A DNA stretch of 5,250 nucleotides from Robiginitomaculum sp. (GTDB taxonomy: Bacteria > Pseudomonadota > Alphaproteobacteria > Caulobacterales > Maricaulaceae), in the NCBI GenBank assembly GCA_016765255.1, contig JAESQI010000087.1:1-5250 (forward strand), given 5' to 3'. A model generated the notes under the pieces. That model searched no databases and was not told where the DNA came from. It saw only the letters and a list, made by a program, of their open reading frames with translations. The position numbers and the translations under genes are program-made. Below, in pieces: positions 1-5,056 of the stretch (the stretch's first letter is position 1; every line of letters begins with the position of its first letter).

Positions 1-743
1 CCAGCCGTAACGCCATCAAAACTAGCATTTGTAACGACGGATATATCTTCAAACGGAACGCGGATTTCGATAGTGTCAGCGTCAAGGCTTGGTTTCCATT
101 TTGGGCTATCGAGTAGTATCGGCAGTCCGGGCCAGGTTTGCGGCAGTCTTGGTTTTGCGCCGTCCGGTATATCAACAACGCCCAGCGCACCTGCGCCGCA
201 CTGTTCATTGGGTTGCAGTACAACCCAGTGTGTGTGCCACAACCCGCCGTCATTGGAATTGTCCCCATCATTGTTTTCGTCGTACAAAGGCGTATCATCA
301 AAATCTGGATGGGAGGTCGCGACGAGGGCTAGAATGCCGGCATCTTTTTCAAACCCGACTTCAAAGCTATTAATAGTTGTTGGCCAAACATAGGCATAGA
401 CATCACTACCAGCAAGCCGTCCGACGGGTGTTGGTTTAAGCTGCCCGGCAATGCCCGAGACTGACATATGGAATACAGCTTCCTTACCCTTGGTTGTAAT
501 CTTTGTATGGACAATATCAAACGGCGCAAGAACACTTGCATCAGCTTTTGTCTGAATGCCGCCGCTATGTGGTTTGTGCACTTGTTTTTGAGCTGGTTCT
601 ACCGTTTGAGATGGCGGCGAGCCTGAGCATGCCGACAGTAAAAGGCTGGCAACGGCCAGCGACGGAAATAGCAAGCGCTTTATTGTTAGGGGGGGTGTCA
701 TATGGTTGGTCATGGGGTCATTTGCGTTGGTGAGTCTAGACAT
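1..743 (-). CDS. Putative outer-membrane or periplasmic lipoprotein of unknown function (3' end outside window)
   Basis: I do not recognise this family. The minus-strand frame is open from ATG at 743 to the left edge, giving 247 codons with no stop. The start is supported by GAAAGGAA placed 5 nt upstream; later in-frame ATGs (codons 11 and 15) lack such a site. Residues 20-39 form a lipoprotein signal: TIKR, a hydrophobic stretch, then a lipobox ending LLLSAC with Cys39 as the predicted lipidated residue. From codon 15 the signal would have the more usual length of about 24 residues, so codon 15 remains an alternative start. The mature part begins with a low-complexity Ser/Pro/Gln linker. An acidic segment at residues 155-166 (D-x-N-x-D-G-D) resembles a calcium-binding loop, followed by WHTHWVVL at 169-176. 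The gene is divergent from a MarR regulator and has a matching operator at its promoter, so it is probably a target of that regulator. Confidence is high that it is a gene and low on function. Confidence 0.85.
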   Translation of the reverse strand, partial: MSRLTNANDPMTNHMTPPLTIKRLLFPSLAVASLLLSACSGSPPSQTVEPAQKQVHKPHSGGIQTKADASVLAPFDIVHTKITTKGKEAVFHMSVSGIAGQLKPTPVGRLAGSDVYAYVWPTTINSFEVGFEKDAGILALVATSHPDFDDTPLYDENNDGDNSNDGGLWHTHWVVLQPNEQCGAGALGVVDIPDGAKPRLPQTWPGLPILLDSPKWKPSLDADTIEIRVPFEDISVVTNASFDGVTA

Positions 744-757
744 GGAAATTCCTTTCA

Positions 758-782
758 TTATGGTATCGTCTCGATACCATAA
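758..782. promoter_or_regulatory. Operator O1, perfect 11-bp inverted repeat, predicted MarR binding site
   Basis: The arm TTATGGTATCG at 758-768 is exactly complementary to 772-782, around the 3-bp spacer TCT. It lies between the lipoprotein start codon and its predicted -10 box and covers the predicted transcription start. A dimeric MarR bound here would block lipoprotein transcription. A related copy sits at 813-832 (15 of 20 positions identical, same GTAT-N7-ATAC core). The repeat is seen directly; binding by the adjacent MarR is inferred from position. Confidence 0.8.
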
Positions 783-809
783 CCTAATTGCAGATATTTA
801 ATTTGTCAA
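781..809 (-). promoter_or_regulatory. Predicted sigma70-type promoter of the lipoprotein gene
   Basis: Read on the minus strand, a perfect TTGACA (-35) lies at 809-804 and, after a 17-bp spacer, TAGGTT at 786-781 serves as a weak -10 box. The predicted transcription start, near 774, falls inside operator O1. The -35 is convincing; the -10 matches the consensus at only three of six positions, which would fit a weak or regulated promoter. Confidence 0.5.
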
Positions 810-831
810 TGAGGTATTTAGTCGATACTAT
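803..831 (+). promoter_or_regulatory. Predicted promoter of the marR-family gene
   Basis: TTGTCA at 803-808 (five of six to consensus) and TACTAT at 826-831 (four of six) are separated by 17 bp. The -35 uses almost the same bases as the opposing lipoprotein -35, so the two promoters are back to back. The expected start of transcription is about 838, which is the GTG start codon itself, so the transcript may be leaderless. The -10 lies inside operator O2, which predicts autorepression. Confidence 0.45.
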
Positions 832-832
832 A
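813..832. promoter_or_regulatory. Operator O2, second copy of the predicted MarR site
   Basis: Aligned without gaps to 762-781 of O1, this segment is identical at 15 of 20 positions and keeps the GTAT-N7-ATAC core (814-817 and 825-828). It is a less perfect palindrome than O1, so it is probably the weaker site. It overlaps the predicted -10 box of the regulator gene. Its centre (821) is 51 bp from that of O1 (770), close to five helical turns, so both dimers would sit on the same face of the DNA. Confidence 0.65.
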
Positions 833-837
833 TAGGA

Positions 838-1410
838 GTGAAAACAAACCAGATATATGATTATACGGAACGTCTTAGCGAGGTGCTGCGCGTTAGTACC
901 CGGCGCGTCGGGGCTAAATACGGGCTACAGCCAGTTCAAATTCAGGTTTTACGCTACCTTTCCTTATGCAACCGGTTTTCAGATACGCCTATGGGGGTCA
1001 CGGAATATTTAGGCCTGACCAAGGGGACGGTTTCTCAAACTTTGAAAGTTCTGGAAAAGAAAAGCTATATTACCAAGCGCGCTGATGCTTTGGACAAGCG
1101 ACTTGCCCATTTAAAATTGACGCGCGCGGGCAAGGGTTTACTAAGTGATATTATGCCGCCACCTAGCTTTAAAGCCGCTTGCGCTAGTCTGAGTGATGAA
1201 CAAAGCGCGGCGCTCGGTGGCGGAATTGAACAACTTTTGTTGCGGTTTTTGCAGACTAATTCAATGAAAACATTTGGACTGTGTTATACATGCCGCTATA
1301 ATAAAAAGCAGGATATGGGTAATTATTCGTGCACGCTACTCAACATTGATCTGAGCCTTGACGATACCCAGCTGATTTGCCGTGAACATGTTTTAATTGG
1401 TAAATCCTAA
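838..1410 (+). CDS. MarR-family transcriptional regulator with a cysteine-rich C-terminal tail
   Basis: This 190-residue protein is a winged-helix dimeric repressor. After an opening YDYTERLSEVLR dimerisation helix (residues 7-18), the helix-turn-helix covers about 52-80, with recognition helix LTKGTVSQTLKVLEKKSYI at 60-78 and a wing near 86-95 (DKRLAHLKLT). The tail beyond residue 145 is unusual for MarR: Cys149-x2-Cys152, Cys165 and Cys181-x2-His184 (CREH), a pattern able to hold zinc or an iron-sulfur cluster. Similar tails occur, from memory, in other proteobacterial MarR proteins. The start is GTG at 838: TAA at 799-801 closes the frame upstream, no other upstream start exists, and the conserved YDYTERLS begins just inside. 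AGGA abuts the GTG with no spacing, so initiation is probably leaderless. It likely represses itself and the divergent lipoprotein gene through O1 and O2. The ligand is unknown; the tail suggests a metal or redox signal. Confidence 0.93.
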   Translation: MKTNQIYDYTERLSEVLRVSTRRVGAKYGLQPVQIQVLRYLSLCNRFSDTPMGVTEYLGLTKGTVSQTLKVLEKKSYITKRADALDKRLAHLKLTRAGKGLLSDIMPPPSFKAACASLSDEQSAALGGGIEQLLLRFLQTNSMKTFGLCYTCRYNKKQDMGNYSCTLLNIDLSLDDTQLICREHVLIGKS

Positions 1411-1441
1411 GTCTAGCTTTAGTATAATATGAGGAAAACTT

Positions 1442-1501
1442 ATGAAGTTTCGACATATACATATAGAAGTGTTTCACACTGAACCGCAACGAAAATCCTA
1501 A
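1442..1501 (+). CDS. Possible 19-residue small ORF (MKFRHIHIEVFHTEPQRKS)
   Basis: ATG at 1442 follows GAGGA (1431-1435) with 6 nt spacing, a good ribosome binding site, and the frame closes with TAA at 1499-1501. A TATAAT box lies at 1423-1428, but it is too close to the ribosome binding site to leave room for a normal leader, and the best -35 (TTGGTA, 1397-1402) is 20 bp away. The peptide is basic and His-rich and resembles nothing I know. It could be a small peptide following the regulator gene, the truncated start of a lost gene, or chance. The signal rests mainly on the ribosome binding site. Confidence 0.2.
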   Translation: MKFRHIHIEVFHTEPQRKS

Positions 1502-1707
1502 TTGTAAGTCGTTACTGGCGCACTTGAAGGGTTAAATCTATCGCAATTTCCTTTAATATAATAAAACGCTATACCTTGATAAGATAATATCATTTGTTTC
1601 TACTATTGCATACAGTCATATATGTTGGCGATAAATAGATATTTTATAAAAAATGATCATAGGTGGGTATGTTTTTAAAGGTGGGTCACTAGAAACCCTT
1701 ATTAATG

Positions 1708-1740
1708 TATAATGCAATGGAATACAGCTGTATATTGAGG
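1708..1740 (+). promoter_or_regulatory. Candidate operon promoter -10 box, 12-bp palindrome and ribosome binding site
   Basis: A perfect TATAAT lies at 1708-1713, with no good -35 at the usual distance. Just downstream, around the expected transcription start, ATACAGCTGTAT (1722-1733) is a perfect 12-bp palindrome that could be a regulator site. TTGAGG (1735-1740) follows and sits 7 nt before the ATG at 1748. The absence of a -35 fits an activator-dependent promoter or a chance match in AT-rich DNA. The palindrome does not contain the GTAT-N7-ATAC core of O1/O2, so a different regulator would be expected. Confidence 0.4.
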
Positions 1741-1747
1741 GCATTAA

Positions 1748-1975
1748 ATGCTTCGTAATAAAAATACATTGATTTTAGATTTAGGCATGCAAGGGCAAGC
1801 CGTTCTATATAATTTAATAAACACAAATGAAAAATACAATATTGTTGTTGTTTTTGACGGGCAGGCAGAATCAAAGCAATTTGTAGATAGTTTTAATTTG
1901 GAACATGTGAGTTTTCGGCAAGCTAATGTTGCTACTGATGGCCAGTTGCGAAGCTTAATATCTAATGTTGAATAG
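1748..1975 (+). pseudogene. Truncated saccharopine dehydrogenase-like Rossmann fragment
   Basis: These 75 residues resemble the extreme N-terminus of saccharopine dehydrogenase-like NAD(P)-binding enzymes. There is a first beta strand (NTLILDLGMQGQAVLYNLI, about 6-24), a second strand ending in an acidic residue (NIVVVFD, about 31-37), and a following segment, FRQANVATDGQLRSLI, typical of these folds. Family members normally run to several hundred residues, so most of the NAD(P) domain and all of the substrate domain are absent. The glycine motif also reads D-L-G-M-Q-G where G-x-G-x-x-G is expected. It keeps a good ribosome binding site (TTGAGG, 7 nt) and its stop lies 11 bp inside the next gene. 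That gene has no ribosome binding site of its own, so translation of the fragment may be what loads ribosomes onto it. The most likely history is an internal deletion that left a 5' stub. It could instead be a genuine small protein. Family assignment is by pattern only. Confidence 0.55.
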
Positions 1976-3599
1976 TATCACTCAAGTTCCCGATCTAATA
2001 AATGAACCTGTTCTTGAATATGGTCCGGGAAGCGCAGAGCGAATATCAATTAAAAAGGCACTTGATCAATTCTTGCACCAGACGACCGAAGTGCCCTTAA
2101 GAATAGGCGGTGATAAGGTCAAGACTGGGCACACCGTTGACATTCTCTGCCCGCACGACCACAGCCTGATCCTTGGGCGCTACCACTGCGCAACAGCGGA
2201 GCATGTGGATGCGGCCATTGATGCGGCGGAAAGTGCTCATCCGGCCTGGAGCGATATGCCTTGGCAATCTCGGGCGGCCATATTCTTGAAGGCGGCGGAC
2301 TTGGCGGCGGGGCCTTGGCGTGACCGACTGAACGCGGCGACTATGCTTGGGCAGGGTAAAACCGTTTATCAGGCGGAAATTGACGCCGCCTGTGAACTGA
2401 TCGACTTTTTCCGCCTTAATGTTCAATTCATGCGAAAAATATACGGGGACCAGCCAATTTCTAGCAAGGGTATTTGGAATATGGTGGAATATGGGGCATT
2501 GGAAGGGTTTGTCTTTGCGGTTACGCCGTTTAATTTTACGGCCATTGCTGCAAATTTGCCAACAGCACCGGCGTTGATGGGCAATACCGTGCTTTGGAAA
2601 CCTTCCGAGCGTTCGGTATTGAGCGCGCATGTGGTGATGGAGCTGCTTGAAGAAGCTGGCTTGCCAGGTGGCGTCATTAATTTTTTGCCGACGGATAATC
2701 CAAAGGCGGTTGGCGATGCGGTGCTAGAAAGCCCAAATCTCTCAGCTATTCATTTTACAGGCAGCACACCGACATTCCAGAAATTATGGAGCTACGTAGG
2801 TGAAAATATAACCCGCTATCGCTGCTATCCACGACTGGTGGGCGAAACTGGCGGTAAAGATTTTGTTTTTGCCCACCCGACTGCCGATATTGAAGCCTTG
2901 TGCCCGGGTTTAATTCGCGGGGCGTTTGAATATCAGGGACAAAAATGTTCGGCGGCCAGCCGGGCCTATATTCCGAGCAATATTTGGGATGAACTCACGA
3001 AACAGCTAAAGCAAATCGTCCAGAATATTCAGGTAGGTTCACCGCTGGATTTTACGAATTTTATGGGTCCTGTGATCGACAAGCGCGCCTTTAAAGAAAT
3101 CAAGGCTTATATCGATTTTGCCAAAAATGATCCTGATCACGAAATACTCGTTGGTGGTCAGTGCGACGATCATAAGGGCAATTTTATCCGCCCCACCATT
3201 GTTATTTCGTCTAATCCGCAGTCCAAATTAATGACGGAAGAAATATTTGGCCCCGTGCTGACCTTATATAGATATGAGCAAGACGAGCTTGCGCAAGCGC
3301 TCACGGCCTGCGATACGACGACAAAATATGCCTTGACCGGCGCTATTTTTGCCCAAGACAGAGAGGCGATTGTCGAGCTGACGGCGCGCCTGAGATATTG
3401 TGCAGGTAATTTTTACATTAATGACAAACCAACAGGGGCCGTGGTTGGACAACAACCGTTCGGCGGAGCGCGCGCCAGTGGCACCAACGATAAAGCCGGG
3501 AGTATTTTAAACCTTTTGCGCTGGGTGAATGTGCGCACAATCAAGGAAACTTTTGTTCCGGCAAAAGACTATCATTACCCCTATATGGAGGGGGTATGA
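1965..3599 (+). CDS. Delta-1-pyrroline-5-carboxylate dehydrogenase (L-glutamate gamma-semialdehyde dehydrogenase), ALDH4A1-like
   Basis: This 544-residue protein oxidises an amino-acid semialdehyde to the acid with NAD+, classically glutamate semialdehyde to glutamate in proline breakdown. It matches the mitochondrial ALDH4A1 type along its length: NEPVLEYGPGSAER at 13-26, GQGKTVYQAEIDAACELIDFFR at 129-150 (given here only as landmarks), TPFNFTA at 187-193, Glu294 in LVGETGGKD (catalytic base position), nucleophile Cys328 in GQKCSAASR, EEIFGPVL at 425-432, NFYINDKPTGAVVGQQPFGG from 482, and a C-terminal dimerisation tail ending YHYPYMEGV. All expected catalytic residues are present. The start at 1965 is fixed by an in-frame TAA at 1956-1958. 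It has no ribosome binding site and overlaps the preceding ORF by 11 bp, which points to translational coupling. With an aminotransferase and a BKACE enzyme downstream and no proline dehydrogenase in view, the real substrate may be a related semialdehyde such as 2-aminoadipate semialdehyde. Confidence 0.95.
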   Translation: MLNSITQVPDLINEPVLEYGPGSAERISIKKALDQFLHQTTEVPLRIGGDKVKTGHTVDILCPHDHSLILGRYHCATAEHVDAAIDAAESAHPAWSDMPWQSRAAIFLKAADLAAGPWRDRLNAATMLGQGKTVYQAEIDAACELIDFFRLNVQFMRKIYGDQPISSKGIWNMVEYGALEGFVFAVTPFNFTAIAANLPTAPALMGNTVLWKPSERSVLSAHVVMELLEEAGLPGGVINFLPTDNPKAVGDAVLESPNLSAIHFTGSTPTFQKLWSYVGENITRYRCYPRLVGETGGKDFVFAHPTADIEALCPGLIRGAFEYQGQKCSAASRAYIPSNIWDELTKQLKQIVQNIQVGSPLDFTNFMGPVIDKRAFKEIKAYIDFAKNDPDHEILVGGQCDDHKGNFIRPTIVISSNPQSKLMTEEIFGPVLTLYRYEQDELAQALTACDTTTKYALTGAIFAQDREAIVELTARLRYCAGNFYINDKPTGAVVGQQPFGGARASGTNDKAGSILNLLRWVNVRTIKETFVPAKDYHYPYMEGV

Positions 3600-3724
3600 C
3601 AGATAAAACACTGAATTTACCGCCTAAAAGCCACAACGCGCGGCGGGCGGTCTCACCCGTAAAAGGCTTGTACAGCTCAATGTATCAAACGATAAGCCAA
3701 ATTGATTGCAACAAATTTATCTGA
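3596..3724 (+). CDS. Small 42-residue ORF linking the dehydrogenase and aminotransferase genes
   Basis: ATG at 3596 overlaps the dehydrogenase stop (ATGA) and follows a strong GGAGG (3587-3591), so it is very likely translated. The frame ends at TGA 3722-3724. The peptide (MTDKTLNLPPKSHNARRAVS at its start) is basic, has no membrane segment or motif I know, and ends CNKFI. It is in the same frame as the aminotransferase, with only the TGA and four codons before that gene's ATG. It may be a leader that hands ribosomes on to the aminotransferase, whose own ribosome binding site is poor. It could also be the stub of a deleted gene, or an N-terminal extension cut off by a stop. Function unknown. 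Confidence 0.5.
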   Translation: MTDKTLNLPPKSHNARRAVSPVKGLYSSMYQTISQIDCNKFI

Positions 3725-3736
3725 AAGATTTTCCAC

Positions 3737-5056
3737 ATGACAGCCGTTTTTTATCGGGGCGTAACATCAGACTATCCTAGGGCTTCTCATTCCGAGGGCA
3801 TGTATATATATGACGAAAAAGGCAAAGAATACCTGGATATGAGCGGCGGAGCAGCCGTGTCTTGTGTTGGGCATCAACATCCGCGCGTTGTTGAGGCGCT
3901 TTGCGAGCAGGTCAAGAGCATGAGCTTTGCTCATACGGCATTTTTCTCCAATGGGCCGCAAGAACAGCTTGCTAAAATGCTGGCGGCAAAATTTGGTGAG
4001 CCGGGCGCAAAAGTTTATTTTACCTCTGGCGGATCGGAAGCCAATGAAACGGCCTTCAAAATTGCGTGGCAATATTGGCGCGCGAAAGGTCAGCCTTCAA
4101 AGCAAAAAATCATCAGCCGGGTGCATAGCTATCATGGCAATACATATGGCGCATTGTCCATCAGTGGTAATCCGGTTCGCCGGCGCGTCATGGGGGATTT
4201 GCTTCTGGACTGGCCGCGTATTGATCCTTGTTACGCTTACCGCAACCAGCAGCCGGGGGAAACAGCAAATGCCTATGCCTTGCGCGCGGCAAATAGCCTT
4301 GAGGAAATGATTTTAAGGCAGGGGGCAGAGACTATCGCGGCGTTCATTGTTGAGCCTGTGGTTGGAGCGTCATTAGGTGTTGTGCCAGCAGTACCAGGTT
4401 ATTTCAAAAGAATAGCTGAAATCTGCAAGACCCATGACATTCTTCTAATCGCCGATGAGATCATGTGCGGAACCGGGCGAACCGGTACTTTTTTTGCCCT
4501 TGAGCAAGAAGGTTTTTTGCCAGATATTGTCACGCTTGCCAAGGGAATAGCAGGCGGCTATCAACCCCTTGCGGCCACCATCACCCGCAGTCATATTCAT
4601 GAGATATTTGTTACTAGTGGCAAGGGATTTGAACATGGACATACTTATGTCGGTCATGCCAGCGCTTGCGCTGCGGGGCTCACCGTTCTTAATGTGATTA
4701 AAGAAGAAAACTTGCTGCAAAATGTCAAAACCCAGGGGGATTTGTTGCAAAAAGAGCTAGATATGGCCTTTGCTGATCACCCCCATATTGGCGATATTCG
4801 CGGCAGGGGGTTATTCAGAGGGCTAGAAATTGTTGCGGACAAACGCACAAAGCGGCCCTTTCCCGACGAGATGAAAATTACGCGCAGGCTGAAACGGGCG
4901 ACTATGAAACATGGCCTAATTTGCTATCCGGGCGGCGGCTCTTTTCAGGACAATCTGGGTAGTCATATTCTTCTGGCGCCTCCCTTCATTGTCCAACCAA
5001 ACCATATTGAACAGGCGGTTGATAAATTGCGCCTCATTTTTGAAGATGTTTTTTGA
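3737..5056 (+). CDS. Class III (omega) PLP-dependent aminotransferase, BKACE-associated type
   Basis: This 439-residue enzyme, the usual length for the class, moves an amino group from a terminal amine or beta/omega-amino acid to an oxo acid using pyridoxal phosphate. Visible signature elements are YLDMSGGAAVSCVGHQHPRV from 32, SGGSEANETA at 97-106 (phosphate-binding loop), SYHG at 131-134 whose Tyr132 stacks on the cofactor, Glu206, Asp240 in LLIADE (pairs with the pyridine nitrogen), Lys269 in TLAKGIAGGYQPLAA (Schiff base), and HTYVGHASACAAGL from 302 with the phosphate-contacting Thr303. All catalytic residues are intact. The start at 3737 matches family N-termini (xxVFYR, then GMYIYDEKGKEYLD). 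Its ribosome binding site is weak (GAAAG, 9 nt away), consistent with re-initiation after the 42-codon ORF 12 bp upstream. Its stop overlaps the next ATG by 1 bp. Sequences of this type are often annotated only as aspartate aminotransferase family protein, so the substrate is open. Supplying or consuming the oxo acid cleaved by the next enzyme is the likely role. Confidence 0.93.
   Translation: MTAVFYRGVTSDYPRASHSEGMYIYDEKGKEYLDMSGGAAVSCVGHQHPRVVEALCEQVKSMSFAHTAFFSNGPQEQLAKMLAAKFGEPGAKVYFTSGGSEANETAFKIAWQYWRAKGQPSKQKIISRVHSYHGNTYGALSISGNPVRRRVMGDLLLDWPRIDPCYAYRNQQPGETANAYALRAANSLEEMILRQGAETIAAFIVEPVVGASLGVVPAVPGYFKRIAEICKTHDILLIADEIMCGTGRTGTFFALEQEGFLPDIVTLAKGIAGGYQPLAATITRSHIHEIFVTSGKGFEHGHTYVGHASACAAGLTVLNVIKEENLLQNVKTQGDLLQKELDMAFADHPHIGDIRGRGLFRGLEIVADKRTKRPFPDEMKITRRLKRATMKHGLICYPGGGSFQDNLGSHILLAPPFIVQPNHIEQAVDKLRLIFEDVF

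Larger units (their letters stand above)
1411..1747. other. AT-rich intergenic region upstream of the catabolic operon
   Basis: These 337 bp separate the regulator from the operon and are visibly richer in A and T than the flanking genes. No ORF of convincing length is present on either strand. Contents are a TATAAT box at 1423-1428 and a 19-codon ORF at 1442-1501, a small 5-bp hairpin at 1468-1480 with no T-tract (so not a terminator), two copies of AGGTGGGT at 1661-1668 and 1679-1686, and the presumed operon promoter and palindrome near 1708-1733. I see no clear rho-independent terminator for the regulator gene, so some read-through into the operon is possible. Confidence 0.6.

Noticed and set aside
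73..393. Plus-strand open frames opposite the lipoprotein gene, including ones at 73-393 and 503-733
   Set aside because: They lack ribosome binding sites and give low-complexity or unfamiliar proteins. The minus-strand frame is open through the whole region with a start signal, signal peptide and lipobox.
1468..1480. Hairpin AGTGT-TTC-ACACT as a terminator for the regulator gene
   Set aside because: The stem is only 5 bp and no T-tract follows, so it does not meet the pattern of a rho-independent terminator.
1577..1592. Inverted repeat TGATA-N6-TATCA as another regulator site
   Set aside because: Five-base AT-rich arms are expected by chance in this spacer, and the core differs from both O1/O2 and the 1722-1733 palindrome.
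1716..1729. The 12-mer TGGAATACAGCT, also present near 468-479 inside the lipoprotein gene, as a dispersed repeat
   Set aside because: Flanks differ completely and one copy is coding; a single shared 12-mer is not enough to claim a repeat family.
1689..1874. Minus-strand open frame of 61 codons across the operon promoter region
   Set aside because: AT-rich composition, no start signal, and it runs opposite the ribosome binding site and the Rossmann-like fragment, which are better supported.
1748..1975. Frameshift joining the Rossmann fragment to the dehydrogenase as one fused protein
   Set aside because: The dehydrogenase frame has a TAA at 1956-1958 immediately upstream, and the fragment ends where a complete dehydrogenase N-terminus begins, so an overlap of two ORFs fits better than a broken fusion.
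2097..2630. Long minus-strand open frame (177 codons) inside the dehydrogenase gene
   Set aside because: It lies wholly opposite a well-conserved enzyme whose motifs are intact, and its protein resembles nothing; it is an antisense shadow.
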